A DNA stretch of 64,000 nucleotides from Kryptolebias marmoratus (lineage: Eukaryota > Chordata > Actinopteri > Cyprinodontiformes > Rivulidae). The stretch spans positions 20,564,893-20,628,892 of the forward strand of contig NC_051453.1 of the NCBI RefSeq assembly GCF_001649575.2, written 5' to 3'. A program made the translations under genes and the position numbers. Below the pieces are notes generated by a model. It ran no database searches. It was not told where the DNA came from and saw only the letters and a list, made by a program, of their open reading frames with translations. Of this stretch, positions 1-10,705 are shown piece after piece (the first letter of the stretch is position 1; every line of letters starts with the position of its first letter).

Positions 1-11
1 AGTGCACCACC

Positions 12-213
12 TGGATTATCCACAAGAAAGATTATGACTCAATGCCACACACACAGATACTGGAGTGCTTGGAACTGTGCAACATCAACTGGACACTAAG
101 AACCTTCATCGAGAACTCAATGAGAATGTGGAAGATGACTCTAGAGGTCAATTTAAAGTCAACTGCATAAGTCAGCATCAAGTGCAGCATATACCAAGGT
201 GATGCTCTATACA
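12..213 (+). pseudogene. R2-like non-LTR retrotransposon reverse transcriptase fragment
   Basis: Reading + frame from base 12 gives a reverse-transcriptase segment including KKDYDSMPHTQILECLEL, a W/R-T-FI-NSM-MWK block, and after one stop codon IKCSIYQGDAL. The order matches a very common teleost LINE family whose ORF is usually annotated as type-1 R2-like retrotransposon Pol: the (D)YxKAYDSMPH palm motif, then the xxxQGDALSPLLF motif. Only about 65 codons are present. The fragment starts at or before the window edge and breaks off at the GT microsatellite, before the YADD box. One in-frame stop (TAA near base 170) shows it is dead. Family identity is from recall of the conserved motifs; the exact clade is uncertain. 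Confidence 0.75.
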
Positions 214-236
214 TGTGTGTGTGTGTGTGTGTGTGT
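214..236. repeat. (TG)n microsatellite
   Basis: About 11 uninterrupted TG units. It lies directly between the LINE fragment and the first copy of the 305-bp-unit repeat family. Several other copies of that family (8317, 18099) also begin beside a TG run, so it may belong to the element's 5' end. Confidence 0.9.
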
Positions 237-237
237 T

Positions 238-870
238 ACCAAAACAGCCTAGGAACCACTGGATGCATTTTACTGGAACTCTCACAAAGTAATTATTGGA
301 TGCACCTTCATGACTAATTTGTGTTTGTTGTCACCCGAATTTGAGATGGCTACCACAGCTACTTGACTTTAGAAAACACAAAAATGGCTCTGAGTCAGTT
401 TTGCAGGTATTAAGTTAAAGTTTGGTGTGGTCATAGCGAAGGGTAATTCACAACACATACTCTGACCACTACACTTTGTGCATCATCCTTCCTTAAAATT
501 GTTGGCATCCACTGCAAGAGTCTATCATTCTGTGCGTTTGCAAAATTACTCTGCAAGTAAACATTGAATGCACATCAACAGCTGATTACCTGATAGAGTC
601 AACCTAATTCAAGACGCCCACCATAGCCAACTGAACTTAGAAAACAAAAGAAACTGAATATAAATTTACAGATGTCAAGCTAAAATTTGATGTGGTAGTA
701 GCTGAAAGTCATCCTCAACAATTATTACAGGCATTAACACATCTTGCAGTATTGTACATAATGTTATTTTAAGGTTTGATCAAAATGGCTATGACCCTTA
801 ATCACAAGTTAAATCTCTGGCATGCGGGACAATGGGCGATATGCATTCTCAATGCTAGGCTTTTAATTCT
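238..870 (+). repeat. 305-bp-unit dispersed repeat, copy A (about two units)
   Basis: Contains the recurrent blocks of the family in order: GAACCACTGGATG, CAGAAAGTAATCATTGGATG-like, ACTGATTA..TTTGGAGTCA, AAGATGGC..CCACAGCC, ACACAAAAATGGCT, CAGTTTTACAGATAT, AAAATTTGGTGTGGTAGTAG, then CACAACACATACTCTGA. A second degenerate unit starts near 500. The 3' tail (AAGGTTTGATCAAAATGGC, GGGCGATATGCATTC, AATGCTAGGCTTTTAATT) is present near 765-870. No open frame. Homology between copies is seen by eye; divergence is large. Confidence 0.75.
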
Positions 871-1504
871 ATCCATTTCTTTGCAATAAGTTACTGCTAT
901 CAGTGCCAAAGGGAACAGACACATGAGACAATTATAATGTTTGCTTTATCAAATGAATCTTTATTTAGACGTATAAGGAGAGTGAACTCCTGGCCTCTCT
1001 GTCTCTCAGGCCTTAGTTTTGATAAACTAAGTTCATTCTGCAGGAGAAAGAATGAAGATGCCTGTTGTGTGTGATCAACAGACATTGGATGCACTCGCAT
1101 ACTGTACATGCTCAAGACATCCACAGTATTTGAATTCCCCTAGTCTCTAAGATAATTCGGTGCTATCAGATGAAAAAGCTCCATGTCAGAGCCTCTGTGC
1201 CTTCAGAGGAAGGTCCAGGGGCTGTGTGACTTATTTATGACTCCTCTTGCGCTATCCATCCCAGGTCTGTCTGTATAACCTGTGTTGGCTCACACACCAA
1301 CTTCTTTGCCTTTTCATATGCTTCAGCTCTCTCATCCTATTTAAAAAGTAAACAGCCAGTTGCATCTGTGCTAATAATTCATGTGCCAGAAGAGAGAAAG
1401 GTGTTTATGTGGGGAAATGAGATTCTATTAGCTCTTTCTCCACTATGGAATTAGGCCCCATTTCGGTTTACTGTGTAAATACTGAGTTAGCATTCACAGT
1501 GTTG
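871..1504. other. Gene-free single-copy-looking DNA
   Basis: No open frame of interest and no recognised repeat. The stretch 1140-1340 has balanced base composition and could be conserved, but nothing in it identifies a function. Confidence 0.5.
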
Positions 1505-1925
1505 TTTTTCTGTTTATAGTATTTCATAGATTTTTTCCATTTGCTTTTTTAACAATTATTTTTTTTCTGTATGTTTTTAAAGTTTATAGTTTTTCTGTAC
1601 ATTTTTTGCAATCAAACCACCAAACCACTTCTGCATAATTTATTTTTATAAATCAAAATGTTCAGGTTGATTAAAAAGTTTACAATGCCTTTTGATTTTT
1701 GTCATTTTTATACTTCTCAAAGTTTTCTGCTTTGTTTAGAAAATAACATTCTCCTTTGAAATACTTTCATGTATCCTCAAATCCTTCTGAAAATTGCTCT
1801 GTTTAAAATTTGTTTCTCCGTATTTGCTTTATTTTTGTCTTTTTATGCTACTTTTAGTTTTTAACAACCATTCTGCCATTTTTATGTTTTAGCTACTGTT
1901 TTGCCAATTTTATCTTATAGATATC
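1505..1925 (-). repeat. AGCTAAAA-motif dispersed repeat, copy 1
   Basis: Read on the minus strand this shows GTAGCTAAAACATAAAAATG, ACTAAAAGTAGCATAAAAAG, GACAAAAATA, a block around GAGAAACAAATTTTAAACAG, and further A-rich blocks that line up in order with the copies at 5405-6015 and 59600-60070. Strongly T-rich on the + strand; no coding potential. It directly abuts the GTAC-motif array. Confidence 0.6.
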
Positions 1926-1939
1926 TGCTTCCCACTTAT

Positions 1940-2170
1940 GAGGATTACGATCCTTTAAGTAATTACCTGGTAAGTACTCCATATGTTAAACTGTAATTAC
2001 CTGAGCACATACGTCATATTTTATCCTATAAGTACTCTGTAATTACCCTGTATTTTACCAGATACATACGCTGTTACCCACAAGTACTGTGTTATTACTC
2101 CCTATGCCACTCCATAATTACCCTGTATGTTAACCTGTAAGTACCCTGAATGTAAATACTGGGCTGTATT
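1940..2170. repeat. Degenerate GTAC/AATTACC motif array 1
   Basis: Short words such as GTAATTACC, GTAAGTACYC, TGTATTTTACC and GTTACCC recur every 12-25 bases without a fixed period. The same vocabulary appears at 42125-42480 and 55190-55460. No coding potential. Confidence 0.65.
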
Positions 2171-2536
2171 ATGGATCGTTAACAAAAGAAAATATGGAAA
2201 AAAAAACAAACAAACAAACAAAATAAAACTATAAACTGTGCTCTGTTTGTATTTGACCTGTTTTTAGGACTGAGCTCTTATGGAGAGACATCTCTGATGT
2301 TTGTTCTGGAATCTGCAGAAGCCAATCTCCCAGTTTTAGTGTTATGTTTCTGAGTATTTTGAAAGCTTCTGGCAATACTGAGGCCTTGACTTTGACAATT
2401 TATCTCTTTCCTCTGACAAACCTTGGTATTTCCTCTTGCATTTCTTCTTGTTACAGTCAATAAAGATAAGAATTTATTTCACTGTTGCCTTTCTTTGTAT
2501 TTTAACCACCACCACAATGTCTGGTTAGTTAGCCAT
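2171..2536. other. Gene-free spacer with (CAAA)n run
   Basis: Holds a short (CAAA)n tract near 2206-2224 and otherwise no recognised feature. The short minus-strand open frame here has no family resemblance. Confidence 0.5.
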
Positions 2537-3312
2537 CACTTGTTTGTTAATCCAGATCTGGAAATTCCGGCAGGATCTTAGCCCTGTCTTTCTCTATCAC
2601 CGTTGGTGCTGCTTCCCACTTTGCCCTTGGGGTTTCCAGGTCATACACAACACAGATATTCCTGTTCACTATTCCAGCCACTTTCCTGTTGTGTGTACGC
2701 TTTACCTGCCTACATCTTACATCCAGCTATTATATGCTGGACTATCTCAACTATCTTTGCACTATTTGCATCTTGGATCCTGTATAGTGAAGTAGATCCC
2801 CAACCTCTGTTGCTCTTGTGATTAGTGCTTCTGTGCTGTCATTTAGTCCAGTCCTCTCTTGCTACTGGTAGAATTTGTTGATACAAGACATTTCTTCAAT
2901 CAGTCTGTGGTACATGTCATGCAGGGGCTTATTCTTCCATGATGGTTGCTCCTCTTCCTCTTCTTCCACATTGGGTTTCTGCTGTCTGAGACATTCACTT
3001 AGTAGATCATCACTGGAAGCTTTCTTCCTGCTGTACTCCAGGATCGTGGTTGTTTCATCCTGTATAGTGGCTCTGATGTTCACTAGTCCTCTACCTCTTA
3101 GTGTACAGTCTCAGGGTGCTGGACCCTTCGTGCATTGTGAGGCGTTTTCATGTCTAGATGTCAGTGGCTTCTATCTCCTACTTTTGCCAGGTTATTATAC
3201 CAGCAGGGTATCTGATGACTGGCACTGCATATCTGTTGATGGCTTGAACTTTGTTCTTACCATTCAGCTAGCTCTTCAGGACCTGCCTTACTCTCTGTTG
3301 GTTTTTGGTACT
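2537..3312 (-). pseudogene. R2-like non-LTR retrotransposon ORF, C-terminal part
   Basis: The minus strand, from 3312 down, encodes in broken frames LNGKNK..AINRYAVPVIRYPAGI, then STLRLYTK, IRATIQDETTTILEY, SECLRQQKP, a glutamate run with PSWKNKPLHDMYHR, IEEM, ERTGLNDSTEALI and finally YRTGSKMQ-like residues. This is the region downstream of the reverse transcriptase in the same teleost R2-like family as the fragment at 12-213. Several stop codons and small gaps show it is inactive. Its orientation is opposite to that fragment, so the two are separate insertions. The longest intact run is 2862-3083 (minus). Confidence 0.75.
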
Positions 3313-3357
3313 TAAACCCTTTTATTTGTGATCTCCTTCCCTATTTTGGTACCATTT

Positions 3358-3672
3358 AGCTACATTTATCCAAACAAAATTACATTTACCTGTAGTTGTG
3401 TTGGATGAACATCTACAACAGATTAGGTTTAGGAGTCATTCTAATTTAAGACAGCCACTGCAGCTAATTGACATTAGCCATGACAAAAAGTCAGTTTTAC
3501 AAATACTGAGGTAATCGCTGAAAGCCTTTCACAACAAACACTCAATGCATTATACAGTACACAATAAATTTGCCTTAAACCTGGCCATTACCTGTTAAAG
3601 TAAACTCTGACTGTATTTTAGCAAAATATCTTGCAAACCACTGCAAAGATTTTAATGAAACTTTCGAGAAAA
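3358..3672 (+). repeat. 305-bp-unit dispersed repeat, copy B
   Basis: Shows GATGAACATCTACAACAGATTA, GGAGTCATTCTAATTTAAGA, CCACTGCAGC, AAAGTCAGTTTTACAAATACT, the CATTACCTGTTAAAGTAAACTCTGACTG block and the next unit's start TTAGCAAAATATCTTGC..ACCACTG. About one unit. Confidence 0.65.
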
Positions 3673-5199
3673 AAAAATATTTTATGCTCCATATCTAATT
3701 CTAAGCTCAGCCTTATCACTGCTGCAGCTTAGAGTCATGTTGGTAGTAAAACACAGAGTGTGCTCACAAAAGGTTTGGAATCTTCTTCTTTTTTTAATCC
3801 TAATAACAGCTTGCCTTGTCCATGATTAGGCATGACAGGTGCTAGCATATCTATGGCAGGTTGTTTTTTTTAGCTCTATTTAAATACATCTGGCTAATAC
3901 CCCATAAAATAGTTCAGCTCTTTGCATCTTTCAAGACCCTTCTCTGAGCTATTTTTTGAAACTTCTATTCAATCGTCTATGTTTAAATGTTAATTGCACA
4001 AGTCTCTCCTAAACACCTTTTTTATTGTCAGGGGCTTTTTGTTTTAGAAATATGTTACTAATGGCTTATAAATTAATTACAAGGCAAACTGAATTAGACT
4101 TTCATGCAAGGTGATTGTAAGGACCTTGAAAGCCCCGACATTTTATACAGATTTCAGAGCATTCTGGACGAGTGAGTTCCTTTTTGCAGCAGCCTATAAT
4201 GTATCCTTTGTCATTATCTCTCAGCAGTGACTTCAGCTGTGGGATGCTCTCGGTGTAATTTACTTACCCAAGCAAAGCCATTAATTTTCTATTATTGTGA
4301 AAAGATGATTCGTGTTTTGGAGGCTGTCTTGATTATTTATTTAGATACACAGCAGGGAAATATGAGGCAGTGGCTAATGGAATATAAAGTCATAGCTCTC
4401 ATTCCCATTCTGACATTTAACTTCAGAAGCGGCACATGTGTTAATGTGTCCTCCCCAAGCACCTTAATTCAACTTGAAATTCCTAATGGAACTTGCTATC
4501 TGCACTGGGACTTTGAGACGGTGTGAGAGGAGGGGGAGACACCAACTTAACACATAAATTCACTTGTCTGTGTCTTGGCTGAATGTCTGGCGACTTAAAT
4601 GCTCCACTGCTTGTATGTCTGGAGGGAAATGACATAAGATACAGCTTTCTCAGTTGCACTGTTACTTTGTCTTTTTTTAATCCAGTAACATGATCTTTGC
4701 TTTGCTGAAACACAGCAGTTTTATTTCCTTTTTCAGATGCATACATGAAAGATTAACAAGGGAACTTAGTTGAAAATATTTTTGCTTCTGCTTGATTACA
4801 CATTTGATAGGAGTGAGGGCAGAAAGTCGCAGCTACTACTAATCATCACATAACATTTTTTATTAAGGCCCTGATGATCAATTTCAATCTTAGTTATGAT
4901 CTCAAGTTTTTATTATTCTATTTTAAGACTTATTGACAGGAGAGTAATAAGAATTTTATTCACAAGTGCTTGAGAGAACAGAAGACAAAATGAGTCACCA
5001 AGTCAAATGAATGTTGATTAATCCTTTCAGTCAATAGTTTAAATATTTGTTGATTTACTCTTTCAAAGTATGTGGATGTATTATATTTATAGACAATTGT
5101 ATTTAATATAAACCATAAAACTGTGTTTTAAATTGTGTTGGAATTTAGGTTTTTCTCTAAAAATTATTATTATTATTATGTGAGAAGCTAAACCCTTTA
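3673..5199. other. Gene-free DNA with candidate conserved non-coding stretch
   Basis: No gene. The part 4080-4520 has a balanced, low-repeat composition with homeodomain-type TAATT/ATTA words and lacks poly-A/T runs, which is the character of conserved non-coding DNA in fish. The short open frames (4227-4526 +, 4483-4746 -) have no recognisable protein. Conservation is inferred, not shown. Confidence 0.35.
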
Positions 5200-5275
5200 C
5201 ATGATGGTTTAGCACTTTGAACTGCCTTGTTGCTGAAAAGTGCTATATAAATAAATTTGCCTTGACTTGGTTCAG
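5200..5275 (+). repeat. L2-like LINE 3'-end remnant
   Basis: The string TTTGAACTGCCTTGTTGCTG followed by AAAAGTGCTATATAAATAAA and CTTGACTTG is the terminal sequence of a common teleost LINE. It matches the end of the minus-strand relic at 10158-10705. Confidence 0.7.
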
Positions 5276-5404
5276 CTTTTTGTATGTGGGACCTTATGTA
5301 TTACTTATAATTTGTCAGTATCTTACCTGCAGTAGATAGCGATCAGCGTTATCCCAGTTTGGAGAATTTCAGCTTGAAATATTCCTATCAGTGTATTTAA
5401 ACAT
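5276..5404. other. Short spacer
   Basis: Nothing recognised. Confidence 0.5.
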
Positions 5405-6015
5405 AAAATTAGCTAAAACCTAAAAGTAGCAAAACACTAAATAAAAGGTAATATAGCAAAACCCTAGCTAAGAGAAACAAAAAACTAACTGAAACAGCAA
5501 AGTACTAAAAGGTTAGCTAAAAGTACAAAAAGTTGCAAAACTAGAAGCAAAATGTAGCAAAAGGCTAGCTAAACATATTAAAAGGCTATGTAGGTGCTAA
5601 AATTAGCAAAAGACTTCCTAAAAGCCATTTGCATCTTTTGGCTTTTAGGAAGTCTTTTGCTAATTTTAAAAGCTAAAAGAAGAAAACAGCTAGCTAAAAT
5701 GATGGCTAAAACCTAAAAGTGGCAAAAAAAGACAAAATATAGAGAAATATAGAGCACATATGTTTAAGCAGATTTTAAAGGGAAAAATCTTTCTATGGAA
5801 AAACATTTGTAAATAAAGTTGTTGTTTTGTTTTTTTTAAGATGTAAAAGTTACAAAAAACAAAAGTCATAGCACCCATCTCCTGGATGAGCTGAAATTTT
5901 TGATCTATCAATGGATAAAATAGCACAAAGTAAGCAGATATAGTTTGACTGCAACAAAATGTCTGGAAAAATAAAAAACAAAAACAATAGTGTAAATGTT
6001 GAATTAGCATTAAAC
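5405..6015 (+). repeat. AGCTAAAA-motif dispersed repeat, copy 2
   Basis: From 5405 to 5720 it is a degenerate minisatellite of words such as TAGCTAAAA, CTAAAAGTAGC, GCAAAAGGCTAGC. This is followed by a non-repetitive 3' part (GACAAAATATAGAGAAATA, GCAGATTTTAAAGGGAAAAA, GGAAAAACATTTGTAAA, GAGCTGAAATTTTTGA, AAAATAGCACAAAGTA, GGAAAAATAAAAAACAAAAA). That 3' part aligns in order with 59800-60070. No coding potential. A perfect inverted repeat sits at its centre. Confidence 0.7.
5598..5668. repeat. Perfect 30-bp inverted repeat with 11-nt loop
   Basis: Left arm 5598-5627 (TAAAATTAGCAAAAGACTTC...) is the exact reverse complement of right arm 5639-5668; the loop 5628-5638 is TTTGCATCTTT. It lies inside the AGCTAAAA-motif repeat copy 2. 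A perfect stem in otherwise degenerate repeat DNA points to a recent event. It may be a template-switch or foldback duplication; a miRNA-like precursor is possible but unsupported. Confidence 0.85.
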
Positions 6016-7429
6016 AAGGAGTGAATACAAAAGTAAAGAACGCATGTTTCTTTCTAGGGACACAAGGGGAAATCTGCATTAGCCAGACTATGCAGAGAAA
6101 TAACTGACTCAGCATCTTCTCGTGGACTCAGCTGATCAGTGGGAGAACACCTTCATGCTGAGACCACTTGGCAACTCAGATGTTGTTGTGTTGGGAAAAC
6201 AGTGGCACAGTCAACAAGCATTGCATCAAAAAGTGATGAGGTGTCAAAATGTTTAAATATGTTTTTTAAAAATTGAGTTTTAGTGGTTTTTAGATTACAG
6301 AAATCTGACCTTATTTGAGTTCTGTTCTGAAGAGCTAATAACATGATCAACACTTCCAAAACCGATTTTATATCTTAAAAAAAAAGAAAAAAAAGAAAAT
6401 AATGTTCTGGTTTAACAGTGGTTATGTGCACAATGTTTTGTTTATTTGTTTATTTTTTTTTTTTCAGTTTGTCTGGTAAATTAGTAAATTATAATCAAAA
6501 TATATTGAAGATTTGGAAAACAAAATACACTGAAACAAAAGTCTGATTCTTCTTTAAACTGGACACTTATATGTAATTTAATTTAAAATTACAAGGAATA
6601 TTATCAAATAAATATTTCTGATATCTATTGTGGATGGATGTCCATGAATACAATTTAATAGTAATAACCTGCAAACCTAAGAAATGTAATAAACTATTAT
6701 AAACTAATATGTCAACAAGCACATTTCAATTATCTTGACAAGCAATTACAAAGTTGAAATCCTGGTTCAAAGACTGACCTCTAAGACAGACTTAGCTGTA
6801 CTTGTTGACGCAGAGCTGGAAAGTTGAGTAAAATGCTGTTGCACATAAATGAAGGTCTGCTGAGTGGGCAAAAATGTTCGCATGGTGCGCTGGCTGTGAA
6901 TCAGAGCCTTCATACTCAGTCATTATTACAGTTAATGACAGTGTCTTGTCTGAATGACTAACGTGCAATGAAGTGGTATGACTCGATCCTTTTTGCCTTT
7001 TCTCCAGCATAGAGGCCAGACTCAGGCTTGTTCACATTCCTAAAAAGGTCATTTAGTAGCACAATGTAGAGTATCTACAACTTACCACACCACTGAGACA
7101 TAACCCTCTGGTCTAGTAATTTTTCAAGTATTTCCCTGATATTTTATGAAACAGTTAATATTACCTTAATAGCTGTGACATTAGTCATAAAGCATGGAAT
7201 ATGGAGAATGAGGCAAATGTCTTTGTCTAGGCTTGGCTTATGACTAGCCAAAGGAGGGCATTAAAAAACATTTCTTTCTCAAAAACATTATATCATTGTG
7301 AAAGAATTATACATTAGCTAATAATGACCCTTCTGCACTTTTGCATTGCTTTGTTCATTTTATTTGTTTTATTTGAATAGTAACATCTGTGTTACTATGC
7401 AGATATATGTGTGTTTAGCATAGATAGAC
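6016..7429. other. Gene-free AT-rich DNA
   Basis: No recognised element. The minus-strand frame at 5690-6115 partly overlaps the repeat and reads as low-complexity Phe/Cys-rich peptide. Those at 6153-6359 and 6792-7010 show no family. The part 6780-7010 is less AT-rich than its surroundings. Confidence 0.5.
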
Positions 7430-7600
7430 TGTGTATATTAGGGTTTTATATATATACAGTATATACATTCTCCCTGCTCTATGACTGATGCCATGGCTGA
7501 TAAAGTACTAACTATTGATAACTATTTGACAGAACATCACTTCAAAAATGTTCTGACTATCCCTTTAAAGCTGTGGAGACTAATATTCTCATCATGGAAT
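7430..7600 (+). repeat. Two-copy dispersed repeat (with 47540-47650)
   Basis: A TATATATA run then CTCTATGACTGATGCCATGG, CTGATAAAGTACTA and GACAGAACATCACTTC. At 47585-47640 the same words recur (CTCCATGACTGACGTCACAG, CTGATAAGGCACTA, GACATCACTTATATATA). Probably a remnant of one dispersed element; family unknown. Confidence 0.45.
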
Positions 7601-8316
7601 ACAATGTTTTTCAAGGATGAAAATAGCAGTTAATTAAACAGTGTCTTTAAGAATAAAGCCTGCAGAAATTGATCTCATAAAAGATGTGACGAGACAAAGA
7701 GCTGACTGACACAAATGTAATCTCAGTATGAAAGTGGTGCAGGATAATTAAAGAGACAAAGCAGTGAGGACATGGCTATTAACAGGTTAATTAGGCAATA
7801 ATGAAAGAAATACTGTAGGTTACCATTGGCTTTGGTTTAATATTATGTCGTGCTGAGCAAGATAGAGTGGGTGTTCGATTGAATCCTTGCACGTTAATAC
7901 AGAACGACATACTTTCTAGTAAATTATTGCCAAAAGACTTCACCTGCTCTGCCTAGTCTCAGATGAAGAATTCAGAATAGAATCTATTTGGTGACTGTCC
8001 GTTTCGATTAGTGTGATGGAGCTTATGAAGCTTTTAGTGGGGATGTTTGCAAATTTAGCAGGTGGTGCGTATCATTCATGGATCTCCTTATTAAAGAGAT
8101 TGAAGTGTTTCATTTAATGAGTAATTCATTTCCAGCTACTTTTTGACCCACTTTGACAGAAGTAGAAGTAAGCTCTGCAGCTTGAAATAAAGACGCTCAC
8201 ACGTCATTTCATCTCCTGAAGTCATGGTCATTGTATAACATCCTGGTGTGTTTTATCAATTTCTTAACAATTTCTTGGCATCGAAGGCGAAAGGTGTTAA
8301 TGTCTTTGCCATCTCT
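7601..8316. other. Candidate conserved non-coding region
   Basis: No gene or repeat. Dense homeodomain-like ATTA/TAAT words, balanced composition and little simple sequence from about 7630 to 8230 resemble teleost conserved enhancer DNA. No protein frame is supported. Confidence 0.3.
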
Positions 8317-9060
8317 TGTGTGTGTGTGTGTGTGTTTGTTTGTAGCATTATCTAAATATATCATGAACCAAATTACAGATTTTAATGAAACTCTCAGAAA
8401 GTGATCATTAAATGAATATCAACAACTGATTAAGTTTTGGAGTCAACCCCATTCAAGATGGCCAAAGTGCACATAAATGGCTGTAACTCAGTCAATTTTA
8501 CAGACACTGAGATAAAATTTGGTAAGGTAGTAGCCGAGACTCATTCCCGACACATACTCTGAGCACTAAATGATCAATCTCTGGTTTTAAAACTTTAGCA
8601 TTAGGTATTTGAATCAACACTATTTTTTAGCAAAATATCTCTTGAATCACTGGAAGAATTTTAATGACTCTCAGAAAGTAATCATTGGGTGTACACTGGC
8701 AACTGCTGAACTTTTGGAGTTGCCCCAGTTTGAGAAGGCCTTCATAACTAATTGACCATAGCCAACACAAAATTGGCTATAGCTTACCGGTAGTCAAATT
8801 TATAAATATTGAGCTAAAGTTGGATGTGATAGTAGCTGAACACTATCCTCAACCCATACTTCAATGGCTAACACATTTTGCAAAATCTCACAATGTCATA
8901 TGAGAACATGCATATTGTTATTTTCAAGGTTTGACCAAAGCAGCTACAACTTTGTCATTTCTCAACTTAAGATAATATTAAACTGCAGCTCTGGCTTGAA
9001 AGGCAACAGGCAATATGCATCTCTTTAAGAATTGCAACGCCTTTAATTTCTTCACGAGTC
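8317..9060 (+). repeat. 305-bp-unit dispersed repeat, copy C (two units plus tail)
   Basis: Begins at a TG run (8317-8335). Unit 1 starts near 8343 (ATATCATGAACCAAATTACAG), unit 2 near 8628 (TTAGCAAAATATCTCTTGAA). Tail blocks AAGGTTTGACCAAAGCAGCT, AGGCAATATGCATC and CGCCTTTAATTTCTTC end near 9055. Blocks CAAGATGGCC, AATGGCTGTAACTCAGTC and GGTAGTAGCCGAGA match other copies. Confidence 0.75.
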
Positions 9061-9970
9061 TGTATTTTTGTGATTAATATAACCAGTGGTTAAGAGTGTT
9101 TTCATCCTGCAGTTGCAGAGAAATGACCTGCAGGTGTTAGAAGTCAGAGGGCTTGTCAGGGCATAGGTCAGTGTCCAGTGTTATCCTGCTCAGGTTGGAG
9201 TGACAGACAAACCATGCACTTTATCCAGCCCCTCTAATTGACTCACAAATGCTGTGCTGCTTTAGCTGTCAAGTAACTCATAGCATTAGATATGGCTGTA
9301 AAGTCAATATGACTTTATTAGTGATTAAGTCTCCATCGATGGGTCTTACTTGTACTTTTGACCTCGAATAAGTATAATGCACTGTCCAGAGACTGCTCTC
9401 CATTTGCCCCTCATCTTTTCCTCCAGTCTTCCTTTTCTTACTTTGTCATTATTCCACCCCTCATGTCACCCTCCGACTACAAATCCCGGAAGAGCACAGG
9501 CGGCCAGGAAATTTGACATTGTTGTTTCCCTTTTTAGGAGTCTATCAGTAAACCTCGCTAATCCGCAAAGCCAACCTTGGATTTGAGCCACTGAGTCTGA
9601 GAGGAAAGTAATTGGGTTGTTGCTAATAATTGGATTTTCTACAGCTTGGGCTAAAAAAAAACAGAACCAATGTCCAGGCAAGACTAAGCCCACACTTTTT
9701 TAAGCTTCAGTTTATAGGTTGAGACAGGCCCCAGGTTGTGCATATAAAATGATTAACATTTAAAATCTGCTTTCAGCTTCTGCGTTTTAAATAGAGCTGT
9801 TTGAAAGCTCTAATTTTTGATAAGCTTGCTTTAAGCCCTCATAAGATGCACTAAATGAGTGAATAATGAAAGAAGTTATTAGTTGCCTGGAACAAAGCTC
9901 AATTACTGATAGGAAAAAAGTCACTAAAACATTTAAAAGTCTTACGAAGTTGAGGAAAGCTTTTTATAAT
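9061..9970. other. Gene-free single-copy-looking DNA
   Basis: Nothing recognised; the open frames at 9377-9586 (+) and 9466-9693 (-) overlap each other in different frames and match no family. Confidence 0.5.
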
Positions 9971-10007
9971 CCCCCCCCCCCCCAAAAAAAAAAAAAAAAA
10001 AAAAAAA
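9971..10007. repeat. Homopolymer pair C13-A24
   Basis: Thirteen C then twenty-four A without interruption. Such runs are prone to sequencing and assembly length error, so the true length may differ. Confidence 0.9.
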
Positions 10008-10157
10008 TTGCTTCAAAAGGAATTCTGATTATTGGGTTTATGCACTTTAATAAAGCAGGTGTTTCATTCTGACACAGTGGAGTTTTTAATGTGAGCAGAG
10101 CTCTGTTAGAAGACCTGTTTCCCATATGTAGTATTTTTTAGAGCAAAATCACTATTT

Positions 10158-10705
10158 TCAATCAATCAATCAAATTTTATTTGTATAGCACATTTCAGCA
10201 GCAAGGCATTTCAAGGTGCTTTACATAATTAAAAAACAAAATAAAAACAGCATGTGACAATGAATAAACAGTAAGAAAGAGAAAAACATCGAAGACATCA
10301 AAACCCTGCACTCTAACCCTAATTTAGCCATAAGCAACTCTAAACAGGTGGGTTTTAAGTTGAGATTTAAAGGCACCCAGTGTTTCAGCTGTTTTACAGT
10401 TTTCTGGAAGTTTGTTCCAAATTTGTGGTGCATAGAAACTGAATGCTNNNNNNNNNNNNNNNNNNNNNNNNNNNNNNNNNNNNNNNNNNNNNNNNNNNNN
10501 NNNNNNATAACAGATCTTTAATGTATTGCGGTGCTAAACCGTTCAGTGATTTATAAACTAACAACAGTATTTTAAAGTCTATTCTTTGAGCTACAGGGAG
10601 CCAGTGTAGGGACTTTAAAACTGGTGTTATGTGCTCTATCTTCCTGGTTTTAGTGAGAACACAAGCAGCAGCGTTCTGGATCAGCTGCAGCTGTTTTACA
10701 ATATT
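10158..10705 (-). pseudogene. L2-like LINE relic: RT C-terminus and 3' end, split by assembly gap
   Basis: On the minus strand from 10705 the frame reads QLQLIQNAAACVLTKTRK, then LHWLPVAQRIDFKILLLVYK, SLNGLAPQYIKDLL. It then enters the N gap and resumes with FYAPQIWNKLPENCKTAETL and FKSQLKTHLFRVAYG. This is the region downstream of the reverse-transcriptase palm in a very common teleost L2-like LINE. It is followed by its 3' UTR (GTAAAGCACCTTGAAATGCC, TTGCTGCTGAAATGTGCTAT) and a (TTGA)n tail at 10158-10172. The frame is intact across the visible parts, but the 5' three quarters of the element are absent, so it is a 5'-truncated copy. Confidence 0.85.
10448..10506. other. Assembly gap (59 N)
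   Basis: Run of undetermined bases inside the LINE relic; about 20 codons of that relic are missing here. Confidence 0.99.

Noticed and set aside
5690..6115. 141-codon minus-strand frame
   Set aside because: Low-complexity Phe/Cys/Leu peptide from A-rich repeat DNA; lies largely inside the AGCTAAAA repeat.
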